Source: Coriobacteriaceae bacterium AF45-21
GTDB taxonomy: Bacteria; Actinomycetota; Coriobacteriia; Coriobacteriales; Coriobacteriaceae
Length of the DNA stretch: 11,531 nucleotides
NCBI GenBank assembly: GCA_027682925.1
Contig: JAQCYU010000046.1
Location: 1-11,531 of the forward strand
Reading direction: 5' to 3'
The stretch's first letter is position 1, and the number at the start of each line of letters is the position of its first letter. A program made the translations under genes and the position numbers. Below the pieces are notes generated by a model. The model searched no databases and was not told the origin of the DNA. It was given only the letters and a program-made list of their open reading frames with translations. This document shows, one piece after another, positions 1-6,806 of the stretch.

Positions 1-175
1 GGCTCAGCTCCTGGATGCGCGCGAGCTCTTCGGCCGTGTGGGAGGCGGGGAACAGGCCATTCTCGATGCGTCCGCCCTGGGCCCTTGCGGTGCCGCTGCC
101 CGCTACGGCGGGGTCGGCGACGCCATTGCGGCGGGCGATGGCGCGGCGAATGCTATCGAGGGGCGTGATGCTCAA
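1..175 (-). CDS. 5' part of an unrecognised protein, cut by the window edge
   Basis: About 58 residues are visible, reading from a TTG start at 175 (MSITPLDSIRRAIARR...). The TTG is chosen because a purine-rich site (AGAAAGGA) lies just upstream and a TATACT box stands about 30 nt further up; there is no ATG in this frame. The segment is rich in Arg and Ala with a short Gly/Ala linker, and has no signal peptide or membrane segment. I do not recognise the family. It is transcribed away from the transporter at 359, so the two share a divergent promoter region. The frame stays open upstream of the TTG, so the exact start is uncertain. Confidence 0.5.
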   Translation of the reverse strand, partial: MSITPLDSIRRAIARRNGVADPAVAGSGTARAQGGRIENGLFPASHTAEELARIQELS

Positions 176-203
176 AGCGGGGTCCTTTCTATTGCTGCGC
201 TCT

Positions 204-209
204 AGTATA
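204..209 (-). promoter_or_regulatory. Candidate -10 box for the leftward gene
   Basis: On the minus strand this reads TATACT, five of six matches to TATAAT, about 30 nt before the TTG start at 175. No convincing -35 hexamer is found at 16-18 nt. The assignment is inference from position and sequence. Confidence 0.35.
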
Positions 210-234
210 GACGCGACGGTGTTCGCTCGTGTTT

Positions 235-251
235 TTGAACGGATTGTTCAA
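235..251. promoter_or_regulatory. Inverted repeat between divergent genes (operator candidate)
   Basis: TTGAACGGATTGTTCAA has perfect 6-bp arms (TTGAAC/GTTCAA) around a 5-bp spacer. It lies in the 183-bp region between the leftward gene (start 175) and the transporter (start 359), just upstream of the leftward -10 box. This is where a dimeric repressor controlling one or both genes could bind. The regulator is unknown. Confidence 0.35.
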
Positions 252-358
252 TATTTTCGGCAGGCGGCTGTAATTTGTCGGTAAGTGTGCGGTATCCTGT
301 TGAAGTTTTGTGACACCCCCCCCGATGCCGCCCACGCGGCACCAAGGAGCTTCTACCT

Positions 359-1929
359 ATGGACGTCGCCGCATTCTTACTGGCTCTTGTGCCGATTATT
401 TGGCTGGTCGTGATGCTGCTGTGCTTTAAATGGCCAGCTTGGAAGGCCGCTATCGGATCGTTTGTCCTTTCGTGCGTGCTTGCCTTCGCATGGTGGCACC
501 TGCCGGCAGCGCAGATCGCGACCGCCTCGCTTGAAGGCTTTTTGATGGCTCTGTGGCCCATCGTCCTGGTGATCATCGCCGCGGTATTCACGTATAACCT
601 GTGCGTTCGCACGGGCGCCATGGACGTGATCGGCAGCATGATCACCTCCATCAGCAGCGACCGCCGTCTGCTGGCGCTGCTCGTGGCCTGGTGCTTCGGT
701 GGTTTTATGGAGGGCATGGCCGGTTTTGGCACTGCCGTCGCCATTCCTGCCGGCATGCTCGCGGGCCTGGGTTTTGAGGCCGTGCCCGCCGTGCTCATCT
801 GCCTGCTGGCCAACGGCGTACCCACACCCTACGGCTCCATCGGCATCCCCACGGTGTCCGTTGCCGACTTGGTGGGTCTGGATTCCCTGCACCTGGCGAC
901 CGTTCAGCTGGTGCAGTTGGCGCCTTTCTTTGTGATGATGCCGCTGTTTATCGTACTGGTTGCTGGTCGTGTTGCCGAGGACCAGGGCAACGTTGCAGGC
1001 GTTGCCGAGCGCTACGTGGCGCGGCGGGCATCGCCGTGCTCTCCGGCGTGTCCTTTGCCGGTGCGGCTCTGGTCGTTGCTAGGTTTGTGGGTCCCGAGCT
1101 TGCCGTCGTCGTCGGTTCTATCGTTTCGCTCGGGCTGACAGCTGCGCTTGCTATGCGTGCCGAGAAGTCGGGGCATCTGGACGCACGCTTTCACATGAAT
1201 ATCGAGGCCGGCGAACAGCTCACCGCTAAGTCGGCGCTTTCTGCCTGGTCGTGCTTCATCCTGATTTTTGTGCTGCTGTTGGGTACCTCCAACCTGGTGC
1301 CCGTCGTGCACGCCGCGCTCGCGCCGTTTGCGAGTCACGTGCAGGTGTATTGCGGCGAGAACCCCGGCACGCTTACGTTTTCGTGGATCAACACGCCGGG
1401 TGTTTGGATTTTCCTGGCTGCGTTTGTCGGCGGTGCCATTCAGGGCGCTTCGCCGCGCTTGATGGGTGAGGTGCTGGCCGCGACCGTCAAGCAGATGATG
1501 CCGACAGTCATTACCATGCTTTCGGTGCTGGGTTGCGCCAAGGTGATGGGCTATGCGGGCATGATTTCTTCGATCAGCGCGTTTTGCATTGCGGTCGCTG
1601 GCGGCCTGTACCCGATTCTGGCTCCGTGGATCGGCGCCGTCGGTGCGTTCGTGACCGGTTCGGGCACGTCCTCAGGCATGCTGTTTGGCCCCATCCAGAG
1701 CCAGGCTGCTACAGCGCTGGGTGTGAGCGACTACTGGATGGTCGCGCTGAATGCGCTTGGCGTTGCTGCCGGTAAGATGATTTCGCCGCAGACGCTCGCC
1801 ATTGGTCTTGCCGCCGTACGCGTGCGCGGCAAGGACGCCGAACTCCTGAGCGCCGTGCTGCCCTACGCCGCCGGCATGCTGGTCCTCATGAGCGCCATCG
1901 CCATGCTCGGACAAGGCCTGCCACTATAG
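359..1929 (+). pseudogene. Lactate-permease (LctP/LldP) family transporter, frameshifted
   Basis: An integral membrane protein of the lactate permease family, which imports lactate or glycolate with protons. The start at ATG 359 has AAGGAG at 344-349. The frame from 359 gives hydrophobic helices and a family-like core (GFMEGMAGFGTAVAIPAG, then ANGVPTPYGSIGIP) up to about 1018. It then runs into Ser/Pro/Arg-rich nonsense and stops at 1138. The second half, in another frame from about 1021 to a TAG at 1927-1929, resumes with typical helices (FAGAALVVARFVGPEL) and a C-terminal GSGTSSGMLFGPIQ region. Adding one G near 1020 (GTGGCGCGG to GTGGCGGCGG) restores a single protein of about 523 aa, the normal family length. 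The break is either a real inactivating deletion or a sequence error. The substrate is inferred from the family only. Confidence 0.8.
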
Positions 1930-1930
1930 T

Positions 1931-1986
1931 CGGCACTTAGGGACGTTCCTTATGTGCCGGCACTTTGGGAACGTCCCTAAGTGCCG
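1931..1986. repeat. Long inverted repeat with nested palindrome after the transporter
   Basis: The arms cggcacttagggacgttcc (1931-1949) and ggaacgtccctaagtgccg (1968-1986) are perfect 19-bp reverse complements. The 18-nt loop contains the 10-bp palindrome GTGCCGGCAC (1954-1963). The element begins 2 nt after the stop codon at 1929. No T-tract follows on either strand, so it is not a standard intrinsic terminator. It looks like a palindromic intergenic repeat unit. A smaller hairpin (CTTGAA 2003-2008 / TTCAAG 2018-2023) follows. The rest of 1930-2180 holds no gene that I can see. Confidence 0.7.
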
Positions 1987-2090
1987 GCATTCGGGGACAC
2001 TCCTTGAATGTTGCCTGTTCAAGAACGTCTCCAATGACTAGGCCGCTTGCGTGCGATTTTTGACCGTTGGGCGGGCGCTTCGCCGTTGCC

Positions 2091-2106
2091 GCAAAAACGT
2101 TTTTGC
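2091..2106. promoter_or_regulatory. Perfect palindrome upstream of pckA (operator candidate)
   Basis: GCAAAAACGTTTTTGC is a perfect 16-bp palindrome with a central CG, 75 nt before the pckA start. A/T-rich half-sites around a central CG are typical of LacI-family operators, including catabolite-control regulators. It does not match the strict CcpA cre consensus. A role in pckA control is inferred from position; no clear -35/-10 pair could be fixed here. Confidence 0.4.
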
Positions 2107-2180
2107 ATATCGGGTACAACGAGCTTTACGTGAGTAAAGTGCGCGTCGCGTCCACGTGTCGCGTTTTTAAAGGAGGCCCC

Positions 2181-3851
2181 ATGCCTGGTGTTACCCCTGC
2201 AGATGTTTTGTCCAACTTTGGTATTACGCTGGTCGAAGATCCCGCCGAGAATCAGCCCCGTCTGCTGGTCGATCTACCCGCCGCGGAGCTCGTCGAGCAC
2301 GCTATCCGCCGCGAAGAAGGCCGCATGGCATCCAACGGCGCGCTGGTGATCGAGACGGGGGAGCGTACCGGCCGTTCCCCCAATGACCGCTTTATCGTCG
2401 ACACCCCCGATGTCCACGACAAAATTGCCTGGGGCGCCGTCAACCGCCCGCTGTCCGTCGAGAGCTATGAGGCCATCAAGGCCGGCATCGTCGACTATCT
2501 CAACGAGCGCGACGTGTTCGTCACCCGCGGCATGGCGGGCGCCGACCGCAACCACACGCGTCGCCTGCTCGTTGCCTGCGAGCGTGCCAGCCAGGCACTC
2601 TTTATTAAGCAGATGCTCGCCCGCCCGCTCGCCCGCGAAATCGCGCGCACCGGCGAGCCCGACTTCTGCGTGCTCGCAGCGCCCGGTTACCAGTGCGACC
2701 CTGCCATCAAGGGCCTCAACTCCAGCGCCGCCGTGGTCATCAATTTCCAGGAACGCGTGATTCTGGTCGCCGGCACCGGCTACTCCGGCGAGATTAAAAA
2801 GTCGATCTTTAGCGTTATGAATTATTTGCTGCCCGTCGAGGACGACGTGCTGCCCATGCACTGCTCGGCTAGCATGGATCCCGTCACGCATGAGACCGCC
2901 GTGTTCTTTGGCCTGTCGGGCACCGGCAAGACCACGCTTTCGGCCAACCCCACGCGCCTGCTGATCGGCGACGACGAGCACGGTTGGTCCGATATGGGCA
3001 TCTTTAACATCGAGGGCGGCTGCTACGCCAAGTGCGAGGGCCTGGACGCGTTCCACGAGCCTGAGATCTTCAACGCCGTCCGTTTTGGCGCCATTTGCGA
3101 AAACGTGGTGCTCGACGAGAATCGCAAGCCCAACTACGATGACGTCTCGATCACGCATAACACGCGCGTGGCCTATCCCGTTGAGCATATCCCCAACGCG
3201 TGGACCAAGGGCATGGGCACCACTCCGAGCGTCGTGCTGTTTTTGACCTGCGACGCCTTTGGTGTGTTGCCGCCCATCTCACGCCTGACGGCCGATGTCG
3301 CCATGTACCACTTTGTGACGGGCTTCACCGCCAAGATCCCCGGCACCGAGGTCGGCGTCACCGAGCCCACGCCCACGTTCTCTTCGCTGTTCGGCGAGCC
3401 GTTTATGCCACTCGACCCCATGGTTTACGCCAAGATGCTCGGCGAGCGCATTGCCGACGGCCGCACGCGTGTGTACCTGGTCAACACCGGCTGGATCGGC
3501 GGCGGCTACGGCGTGGGTCATCGCATCGAGCTTGCCTACACGCGCGCCCTGGTGGCCCGCGCCCTCGACGGTACCATCGAGGACAGCGAGTTCTTGCACG
3601 ACGATATTTTTAACGTCGACATTCCCACCACGTGCCACGGTGTGCCCGACGGCATTCTGGTGCCGCGCCAGTACTGGCAGAGCACCGCGCGCTACGACGA
3701 GGCAGCGCACAACCTGGCGGTGATGTTCGAGGAGAACTTCGAGAAGAAGTACTCGCACCTGCCCGAGTCCGTCAAGGCCGCCGGTCCGCACGCTCAAGTA
3801 CACGCCGACGCCCGTCATCGCGGCCGCGGGCTGCTGGGACTTCGCCACTAG
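2181..3851 (+). CDS. pckA: Phosphoenolpyruvate carboxykinase (ATP)
   Basis: Cytosolic enzyme interconverting oxaloacetate + ATP and phosphoenolpyruvate + CO2 + ADP. In fermenting anaerobes it often runs in the CO2-fixing direction. ATG 2181 is chosen for the strong AAAGGAGG at 2169-2176. The 556-aa product has the substrate-binding ERTGRSPNDRF (Arg65), the GEIKKS and MHCSAS segments that supply the metal-binding Lys and His, the P-loop GLSGTGKTT (residues 244-252, Lys250) and the LIGDDEHGW motif (Asp264, Asp265). These are the hallmarks of the ATP-dependent, not GTP-dependent, family. ATP-type enzymes usually end shortly after an AAGP motif. Here about 24 Arg/His-rich residues follow it, and another frame has better third-position GC, so a frame slip near 3786 is possible. 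A hairpin terminator follows 20 nt after the stop. Confidence 0.96.
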   Translation: MPGVTPADVLSNFGITLVEDPAENQPRLLVDLPAAELVEHAIRREEGRMASNGALVIETGERTGRSPNDRFIVDTPDVHDKIAWGAVNRPLSVESYEAIKAGIVDYLNERDVFVTRGMAGADRNHTRRLLVACERASQALFIKQMLARPLAREIARTGEPDFCVLAAPGYQCDPAIKGLNSSAAVVINFQERVILVAGTGYSGEIKKSIFSVMNYLLPVEDDVLPMHCSASMDPVTHETAVFFGLSGTGKTTLSANPTRLLIGDDEHGWSDMGIFNIEGGCYAKCEGLDAFHEPEIFNAVRFGAICENVVLDENRKPNYDDVSITHNTRVAYPVEHIPNAWTKGMGTTPSVVLFLTCDAFGVLPPISRLTADVAMYHFVTGFTAKIPGTEVGVTEPTPTFSSLFGEPFMPLDPMVYAKMLGERIADGRTRVYLVNTGWIGGGYGVGHRIELAYTRALVARALDGTIEDSEFLHDDIFNVDIPTTCHGVPDGILVPRQYWQSTARYDEAAHNLAVMFEENFEKKYSHLPESVKAAGPHAQVHADARHRGRGLLGLRH

Positions 3852-3870
3852 CTTCGCTGTGAGTCCATAT

Positions 3871-3907
3871 CCACCACAAAGGGGACAGGCGCCTTTGTGG
3901 TGGTTTT
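3871..3907 (+). terminator. Intrinsic terminator of pckA, hairpin family copy 1
   Basis: The 12-bp perfect stem ccaccacaaagg (3871-3882) / cctttgtggtgg (3892-3903) encloses a 9-nt loop (ggacaggcg) and is followed by TTTT. The 33-nt core is the exact reverse complement of copy 4 at 6811-6843, so this copy is inverted relative to the other three. Confidence 0.85.
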
Positions 3908-3934
3908 GCTCGCGTGGATGGCTCGGGTTACAAT
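3906..3934 (+). promoter_or_regulatory. Promoter for the B3/B4-domain gene and its leader
   Basis: TTGCTC (3906-3911) is followed by a 17-bp spacer and TACAAT (3929-3934, five of six matches to the -10 consensus). This predicts a transcript start near 3941 and a leader of about 138 nt before the ATG at 4079. It begins immediately after the pckA terminator. Confidence 0.5.
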
Positions 3935-3940
3935 ACGCCT

Positions 3941-4078
3941 GACATATCGTCCCCTTCTCCGGATGGGGACAGCGTAAGCGCTCTTGTGGCGGCACCGTAG
4001 GACTTTGAAGGTGGCCGTTGTAAGGGCGCTTTTTGTTTAGGCGCCCTCACTCGGGCGCGCACAATGAAGGGAGAGCGT
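3941..4078 (+). other. Hairpin-rich 5' leader of the B3/B4-domain gene
   Basis: Successive foldable elements are visible: GUCCCC/GGGGAC around 3950-3971; AGCG/CGCT just after; CGGC-ACC pairing with GGUGGCCG near 3992-4018; and AGGGCGC (4023-4029) with GCGCCCU (4041-4047). GCGCCC (4041-4046) can alternatively pair with GGGCGC (4053-4058), so the last two helices exclude each other, as in an attenuator or riboswitch expression platform. I could not match it to a riboswitch class that I know. Ligand and function are unknown. Confidence 0.35.
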
Positions 4079-4797
4079 ATGAAGAGCTTTATTGCCGAGG
4101 ATTCATTCTGGGAACTATTTCCGCAGGCGGCTATCGGCGTTGTGGTCGTAAAGGGCATGAAGCCCGCGGCTCAGATTCCCCAGGAGGACGTGGATGCGAT
4201 CGCCGCGCTGCTTGACCGCGCCAACATCGATGCGGAGCGCCACCTGACTAGCGATACCATCAGCGAGAACGCGCCGGTCAAGGCATGGCGCGACGCGTAC
4301 CGTCTGTTCAAGACTAAAAAGGGCGCCCGCTGCTCGATCGAGAACTTGCTCAAGCGCGTGCTTAAGGGCAAGCCTGTGGGCCACATTACGCCCGCGGTGG
4401 ACATCTACAACACGGTGTCGCTGACCTATGCGCTGCCCGTGGGAGGCGAGGACCTACATGCTATTGAGGGCGATCTGCGGTTGGCGGTGACCGACGGTGG
4501 CGATGCGTTTCTGCCGCTTGGCGAGGAGACAGGTGACCCGACGCTTCCCGCGAGCTCGCCTACATCGATGATGCGGGCGCCGTGTGCCGCTGCTGGAACT
4601 GGCGCGACGGCGTTCGAACGGCCCTGTCCGACGATTCGACCGACGCGTTCCTGGCGATTGAGTGCGTGGAGCCCGAGCGAATGGAGGACTGCCAGGCCGC
4701 CATCGACCGTCTTGCCGATCTGCTCGAGCGGTATTTGGGGGCGACGGTTGTCGTTAAGACGCTTGTGACCCGCGACAATCCCTGTGTGGACCTGTAG
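4079..4797 (+). pseudogene. PheRS-like B3/B4 tRNA-binding domain protein, frameshifted
   Basis: Stand-alone relative of the B3/B4 domain of phenylalanyl-tRNA synthetase beta chain (COG3382-type). That domain is linked to editing in PheRS, but the free-standing proteins have no settled function. ATG 4079 is preferred to ATG 4064 because AAGGGAG (4067-4073) sits 5 nt upstream of it. The first frame gives the family-like ENAPVKAWRDAYRLFKTKKG and VDIYNTVSLTYALPVGGEDL segments as far as GDPTLP near 4548. It then turns into a Ser/Pro/Arg-rich shadow that ends at 4768. The expected continuation (ELAYIDDAGAVCRCWNWRDG to CVDL) lies in another frame ending at 4797. One G inserted near 4550 (CCCGCGAG to CCCGGCGAG) rebuilds a protein of about 239 aa, the usual length. 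Real lesion and sequence error cannot be told apart here. Confidence 0.75.
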
Positions 4798-4822
4798 CGG
4801 CGCCTAGAACCTATTGATGCCC

Positions 4823-4861
4823 AAAACCACCACAAAGGTACCTGTCCTTTGTGGTGGTTTT
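4823..4861. terminator. Terminator after the B3/B4 gene, hairpin family copy 2
   Basis: The perfect 16-bp stem aaaaccaccacaaagg (4823-4838) / cctttgtggtggtttt (4846-4861) has a 7-nt loop tacctgt. A-tract and T-tract flanks could make it work in both directions. It starts 25 nt after the stop. The loop is two bases shorter than in the other copies. Confidence 0.85.
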
Positions 4862-4929
4862 TATGTTGATGGGTCAACAAATAGGTCGTGCAGGGCTGGC
4901 GGCCGCTGGGTACGGTTAAGATGTTTACC

Positions 4930-4942
4930 CATAAGCATTATG
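4930..4942. promoter_or_regulatory. Inverted repeat upstream of the MarR gene (autoregulatory operator candidate)
   Basis: CATAA GCA TTATG has perfect 5-bp arms and lies 24 nt before the ATG at 4966, in an A/T-rich patch (TTAAG, CATTAT) likely to hold the promoter. MarR proteins commonly repress their own gene through short palindromes in this place. The arms are short, so chance occurrence is possible. Confidence 0.3.
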
Positions 4943-4965
4943 CAAGCGAAAGGCGGTCGTCTCTC

Positions 4966-5415
4966 ATGCAGCAGAACGACGAGACACGTTTCGAGGACTT
5001 TGTCGGACTGATCAGCGGGCTCTACAAGGAGATTCAGCGCATTAAGACATCCGAGGGCGCAAGGCTGGGCCTCAAGGGCTCCGACGTTATGTGCCTTTAC
5101 TATCTTGAGCGCAGCAAGGACGGCCTGACTGGTGCTGACCTGGCTCGCATGGCAGGCGTGACCCGCGCCGCCGTCTCGCGTACGCTCGCGCATCTGGAGG
5201 AGGGCGGCTACGTCGAGGTCGACGATTCGGGCGATGCCGCCGTTAAGTATCGTGCTCCGGTGCGCCTGACCGCTCTGGGTGGCGAGAGCATGAGCGAGGC
5301 CGACCGCATCATCCACGAAGTGCTCGATACCACCGGTAAGGCTATGGGTGTGGAGCAGCGCGAGCAGATGTATGCGTCGCTGCGCACGATTCTCAACACC
5401 CTGCGCGAGCTGTAG
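4966..5415 (+). CDS. MarR-family transcriptional regulator
   Basis: Dimeric winged-helix DNA-binding regulator of about 149 aa, the usual MarR size. The N-terminal helix (FEDFVGLISGLYKEIQRIK) fits the dimer interface. LTGADLARMAGVTRAAVSRT (about residues 54-73) is the helix-turn-helix, followed by LEEGGYVEV leading into the wing and a C-terminal dimerisation helix ending LRTILNTLREL. ATG 4966 is chosen because it begins just before the conserved domain and has GAAAGG at 4948-4953, though the 12-nt spacing is long. ATG 4921 would add 15 residues without a clear ribosome site. No terminator separates it from degV 119 nt downstream, so the two may be cotranscribed. The ligand is not evident; a FabT-like role in lipid control is only a guess from the neighbour. 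Confidence 0.88.
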   Translation: MQQNDETRFEDFVGLISGLYKEIQRIKTSEGARLGLKGSDVMCLYYLERSKDGLTGADLARMAGVTRAAVSRTLAHLEEGGYVEVDDSGDAAVKYRAPVRLTALGGESMSEADRIIHEVLDTTGKAMGVEQREQMYASLRTILNTLREL

Positions 5416-5534
5416 GGCCGCCAAGGCTTTTGCTTCCAATTAACAACTGCATAGTCCTGTTTGAGTGCGTATACCGTGCCGGGGCCTTGCTGTCAAAATT
5501 CCCTGCGCGGGACCTGCGCAAGAAAGGATTCGCT

Positions 5535-6389
5535 ATGTCCGTCCGCATTATTACCGATTCCGCAAGCGATATGTCGCCGGCCGAGCACCCGGCACTGGCC
5601 GTTTTGCCGCTGTCCGTCGCCTTTGGCACCGATGTGTACATGGATGGCATCGATATCGATCACCAACGCTTTTACGAGATGCTCGTGGAGCGCGATGAGC
5701 TGCCCAAGACCGGCCAGGTCAACCCGTACGCGTTTTCGCAGGCGATTGCCAAGGTTCGTGAAGCCGGCGATGAGGCTGTGATTATTACCGTGGGCGATAA
5801 GCTATCAGGCACCAATCAGAGTGCCCGTACCGCACTTGCCGAGGCGCCAGGTGGCGACGTGTTCGTGGTAGACAGCAACAACGTCACCCTGGGCGAGCGC
5901 GTCCTGGTCGAGTATGCTCTGCGCTTGGTGGACGAGGGCCGCAGTGCATCTCAGATCGCGGCGGCTGTCGAGGCCGTGCGCGACCGTGTGGTGGTTATCG
6001 GCCTGCTCGAGACGCTGGAGTACCTGGTGCGCGGCGGTCGTCTGTCTGCTGCGGCCGGCGCCGTGGGCACGCTGCTCAACGTGAAGCCCGTGGTGGCTGT
6101 CGAGGACGGTCTGATCGTGCAGCTGGGCAAGGCGCGCGGTTCCAAGAACGGCCGCAACCTGCTGAACCAAAAGGTCGAAAAGGCGGGCGGCATCGACTTT
6201 TCCATGCCGCTGGCGCTCGGCTATACGGGTCTTTCGGATGCGGTGCTCAAGAAGTATATCGAGGACAGCGCGGCACTGTGGGCTGGTCACACCGAGGGCG
6301 AACTGCCCGTTCACACCATCGGCGCCACCATCGGAACCCACGTTGGCCCCGGCGCCGTGGCAGTAGCCTTCTTCCAGCCCGCCAACTAA
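5535..6389 (+). CDS. DegV family (FakB-like) fatty-acid-binding protein
   Basis: Cytosolic protein of 284 aa, the typical DegV length. Members bind a fatty acid, and some (FakB) present it to the kinase FakA for phosphorylation and entry into phospholipid synthesis. Visible family marks are the N-terminal RIITDSASDM, the KTGQVNPYAF segment, KLSGTNQSAR (the LSGT loop that contacts the carboxylate), VDSNNVTLG, and YLVRGGRLSAAAGAVGTLLN followed by VKPVVAVEDG. The start at 5535 has AAAGGA at 5523-5528. No fakA-like gene is in the window. The MarR gene upstream may be a regulator. Hairpin copy 3 begins 12 nt after the stop. Confidence 0.93.
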   Translation: MSVRIITDSASDMSPAEHPALAVLPLSVAFGTDVYMDGIDIDHQRFYEMLVERDELPKTGQVNPYAFSQAIAKVREAGDEAVIITVGDKLSGTNQSARTALAEAPGGDVFVVDSNNVTLGERVLVEYALRLVDEGRSASQIAAAVEAVRDRVVVIGLLETLEYLVRGGRLSAAAGAVGTLLNVKPVVAVEDGLIVQLGKARGSKNGRNLLNQKVEKAGGIDFSMPLALGYTGLSDAVLKKYIEDSAALWAGHTEGELPVHTIGATIGTHVGPGAVAVAFFQPAN

Positions 6390-6400
6390 CCGACCTGCCA

Positions 6401-6441
6401 TAAACCATCACAAAGGTGCCTGTCCCCTTTGTGATGGTTTA
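6401..6441 (+). terminator. Terminator after degV, hairpin family copy 3
   Basis: The perfect 16-bp stem taaaccatcacaaagg (6401-6416) / cctttgtgatggttta (6426-6441) has a 9-nt loop tgcctgtcc. Compared with the other copies the C-G pair at the middle of CCACC has become T-A on both arms, a compensatory change that keeps the stem intact. Confidence 0.8.
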
Positions 6442-6469
6442 TGCTTTTCCGGGTGGAAGGGAGCGAGCA

Positions 6470-6790
6470 ATGGCGTCTGAGGGCTTTTTTGATCGGGTGT
6501 ACGAGGTGGTCGAGCAGATCCCCGAGGGGATGGTCGCCACGTATGGTCAGGTGGCACTGCTTGCCGGTCGTCCACGAAGTGCGCGGTACGTGGGGTATGC
6601 CCTTCATAGTAATCCGCGCCCTGGCCAAATTCCCTGTCATCGCGTGGTGTTTGCCGACGGCCGTATCTGTGAGGGCTTTGCCTTTGGCGGCCCCGATGCT
6701 CAGCGCGAGCTCTTAATGGGGGAGGGCGTGACGTTTGCCGATCCCATGCATGTTGATCTGGCCGCCTGTCGTTGGCCTGCTGGACTCTAA
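6470..6790 (+). CDS. MGMT / alkyltransferase-like DNA repair protein
   Basis: Small protein (106 aa) made only of the C-terminal DNA-binding/active-site domain of O6-alkylguanine-DNA alkyltransferases, the size of alkyltransferase-like proteins (ATL, YbaZ type). It shows TYGQVA (Tyr25, DNA contact), SARYVGYAL (Arg39 at the place of the arginine finger) and IPCHRVV with the acceptor cysteine (Cys56) present. True ATLs usually have Trp or Ala at that site, so this protein may retain alkyl transfer despite lacking the N-terminal domain. ATG 6470 is supported by AAGGGAG (6457-6463). Hairpin copies 3 and 4 flank the gene, so it is probably transcribed alone; its promoter would have to overlap copy 3. 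Confidence 0.88.
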   Translation: MASEGFFDRVYEVVEQIPEGMVATYGQVALLAGRPRSARYVGYALHSNPRPGQIPCHRVVFADGRICEGFAFGGPDAQRELLMGEGVTFADPMHVDLAACRWPAGL

Positions 6791-6806
6791 CAGCTCTGCC
6801 GTGGTC

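Noticed and set aside
202..892. Long minus-strand open frames opposite the transporter (207 and 171 codons)
   Set aside because: They lie antisense to a clear membrane-protein coding region, show no family resemblance and arise from GC-rich codon bias.
2274..3188. 304-codon minus-strand open frame opposite pckA
   Set aside because: It mirrors a strongly conserved pckA sequence; its Gly/Ala/Asp/Val-rich product is a reverse-frame shadow.
3279..3995. 238-codon minus-strand open frame over the pckA end and terminator
   Set aside because: It crosses the pckA terminator and has no recognisable domain or ribosome site.
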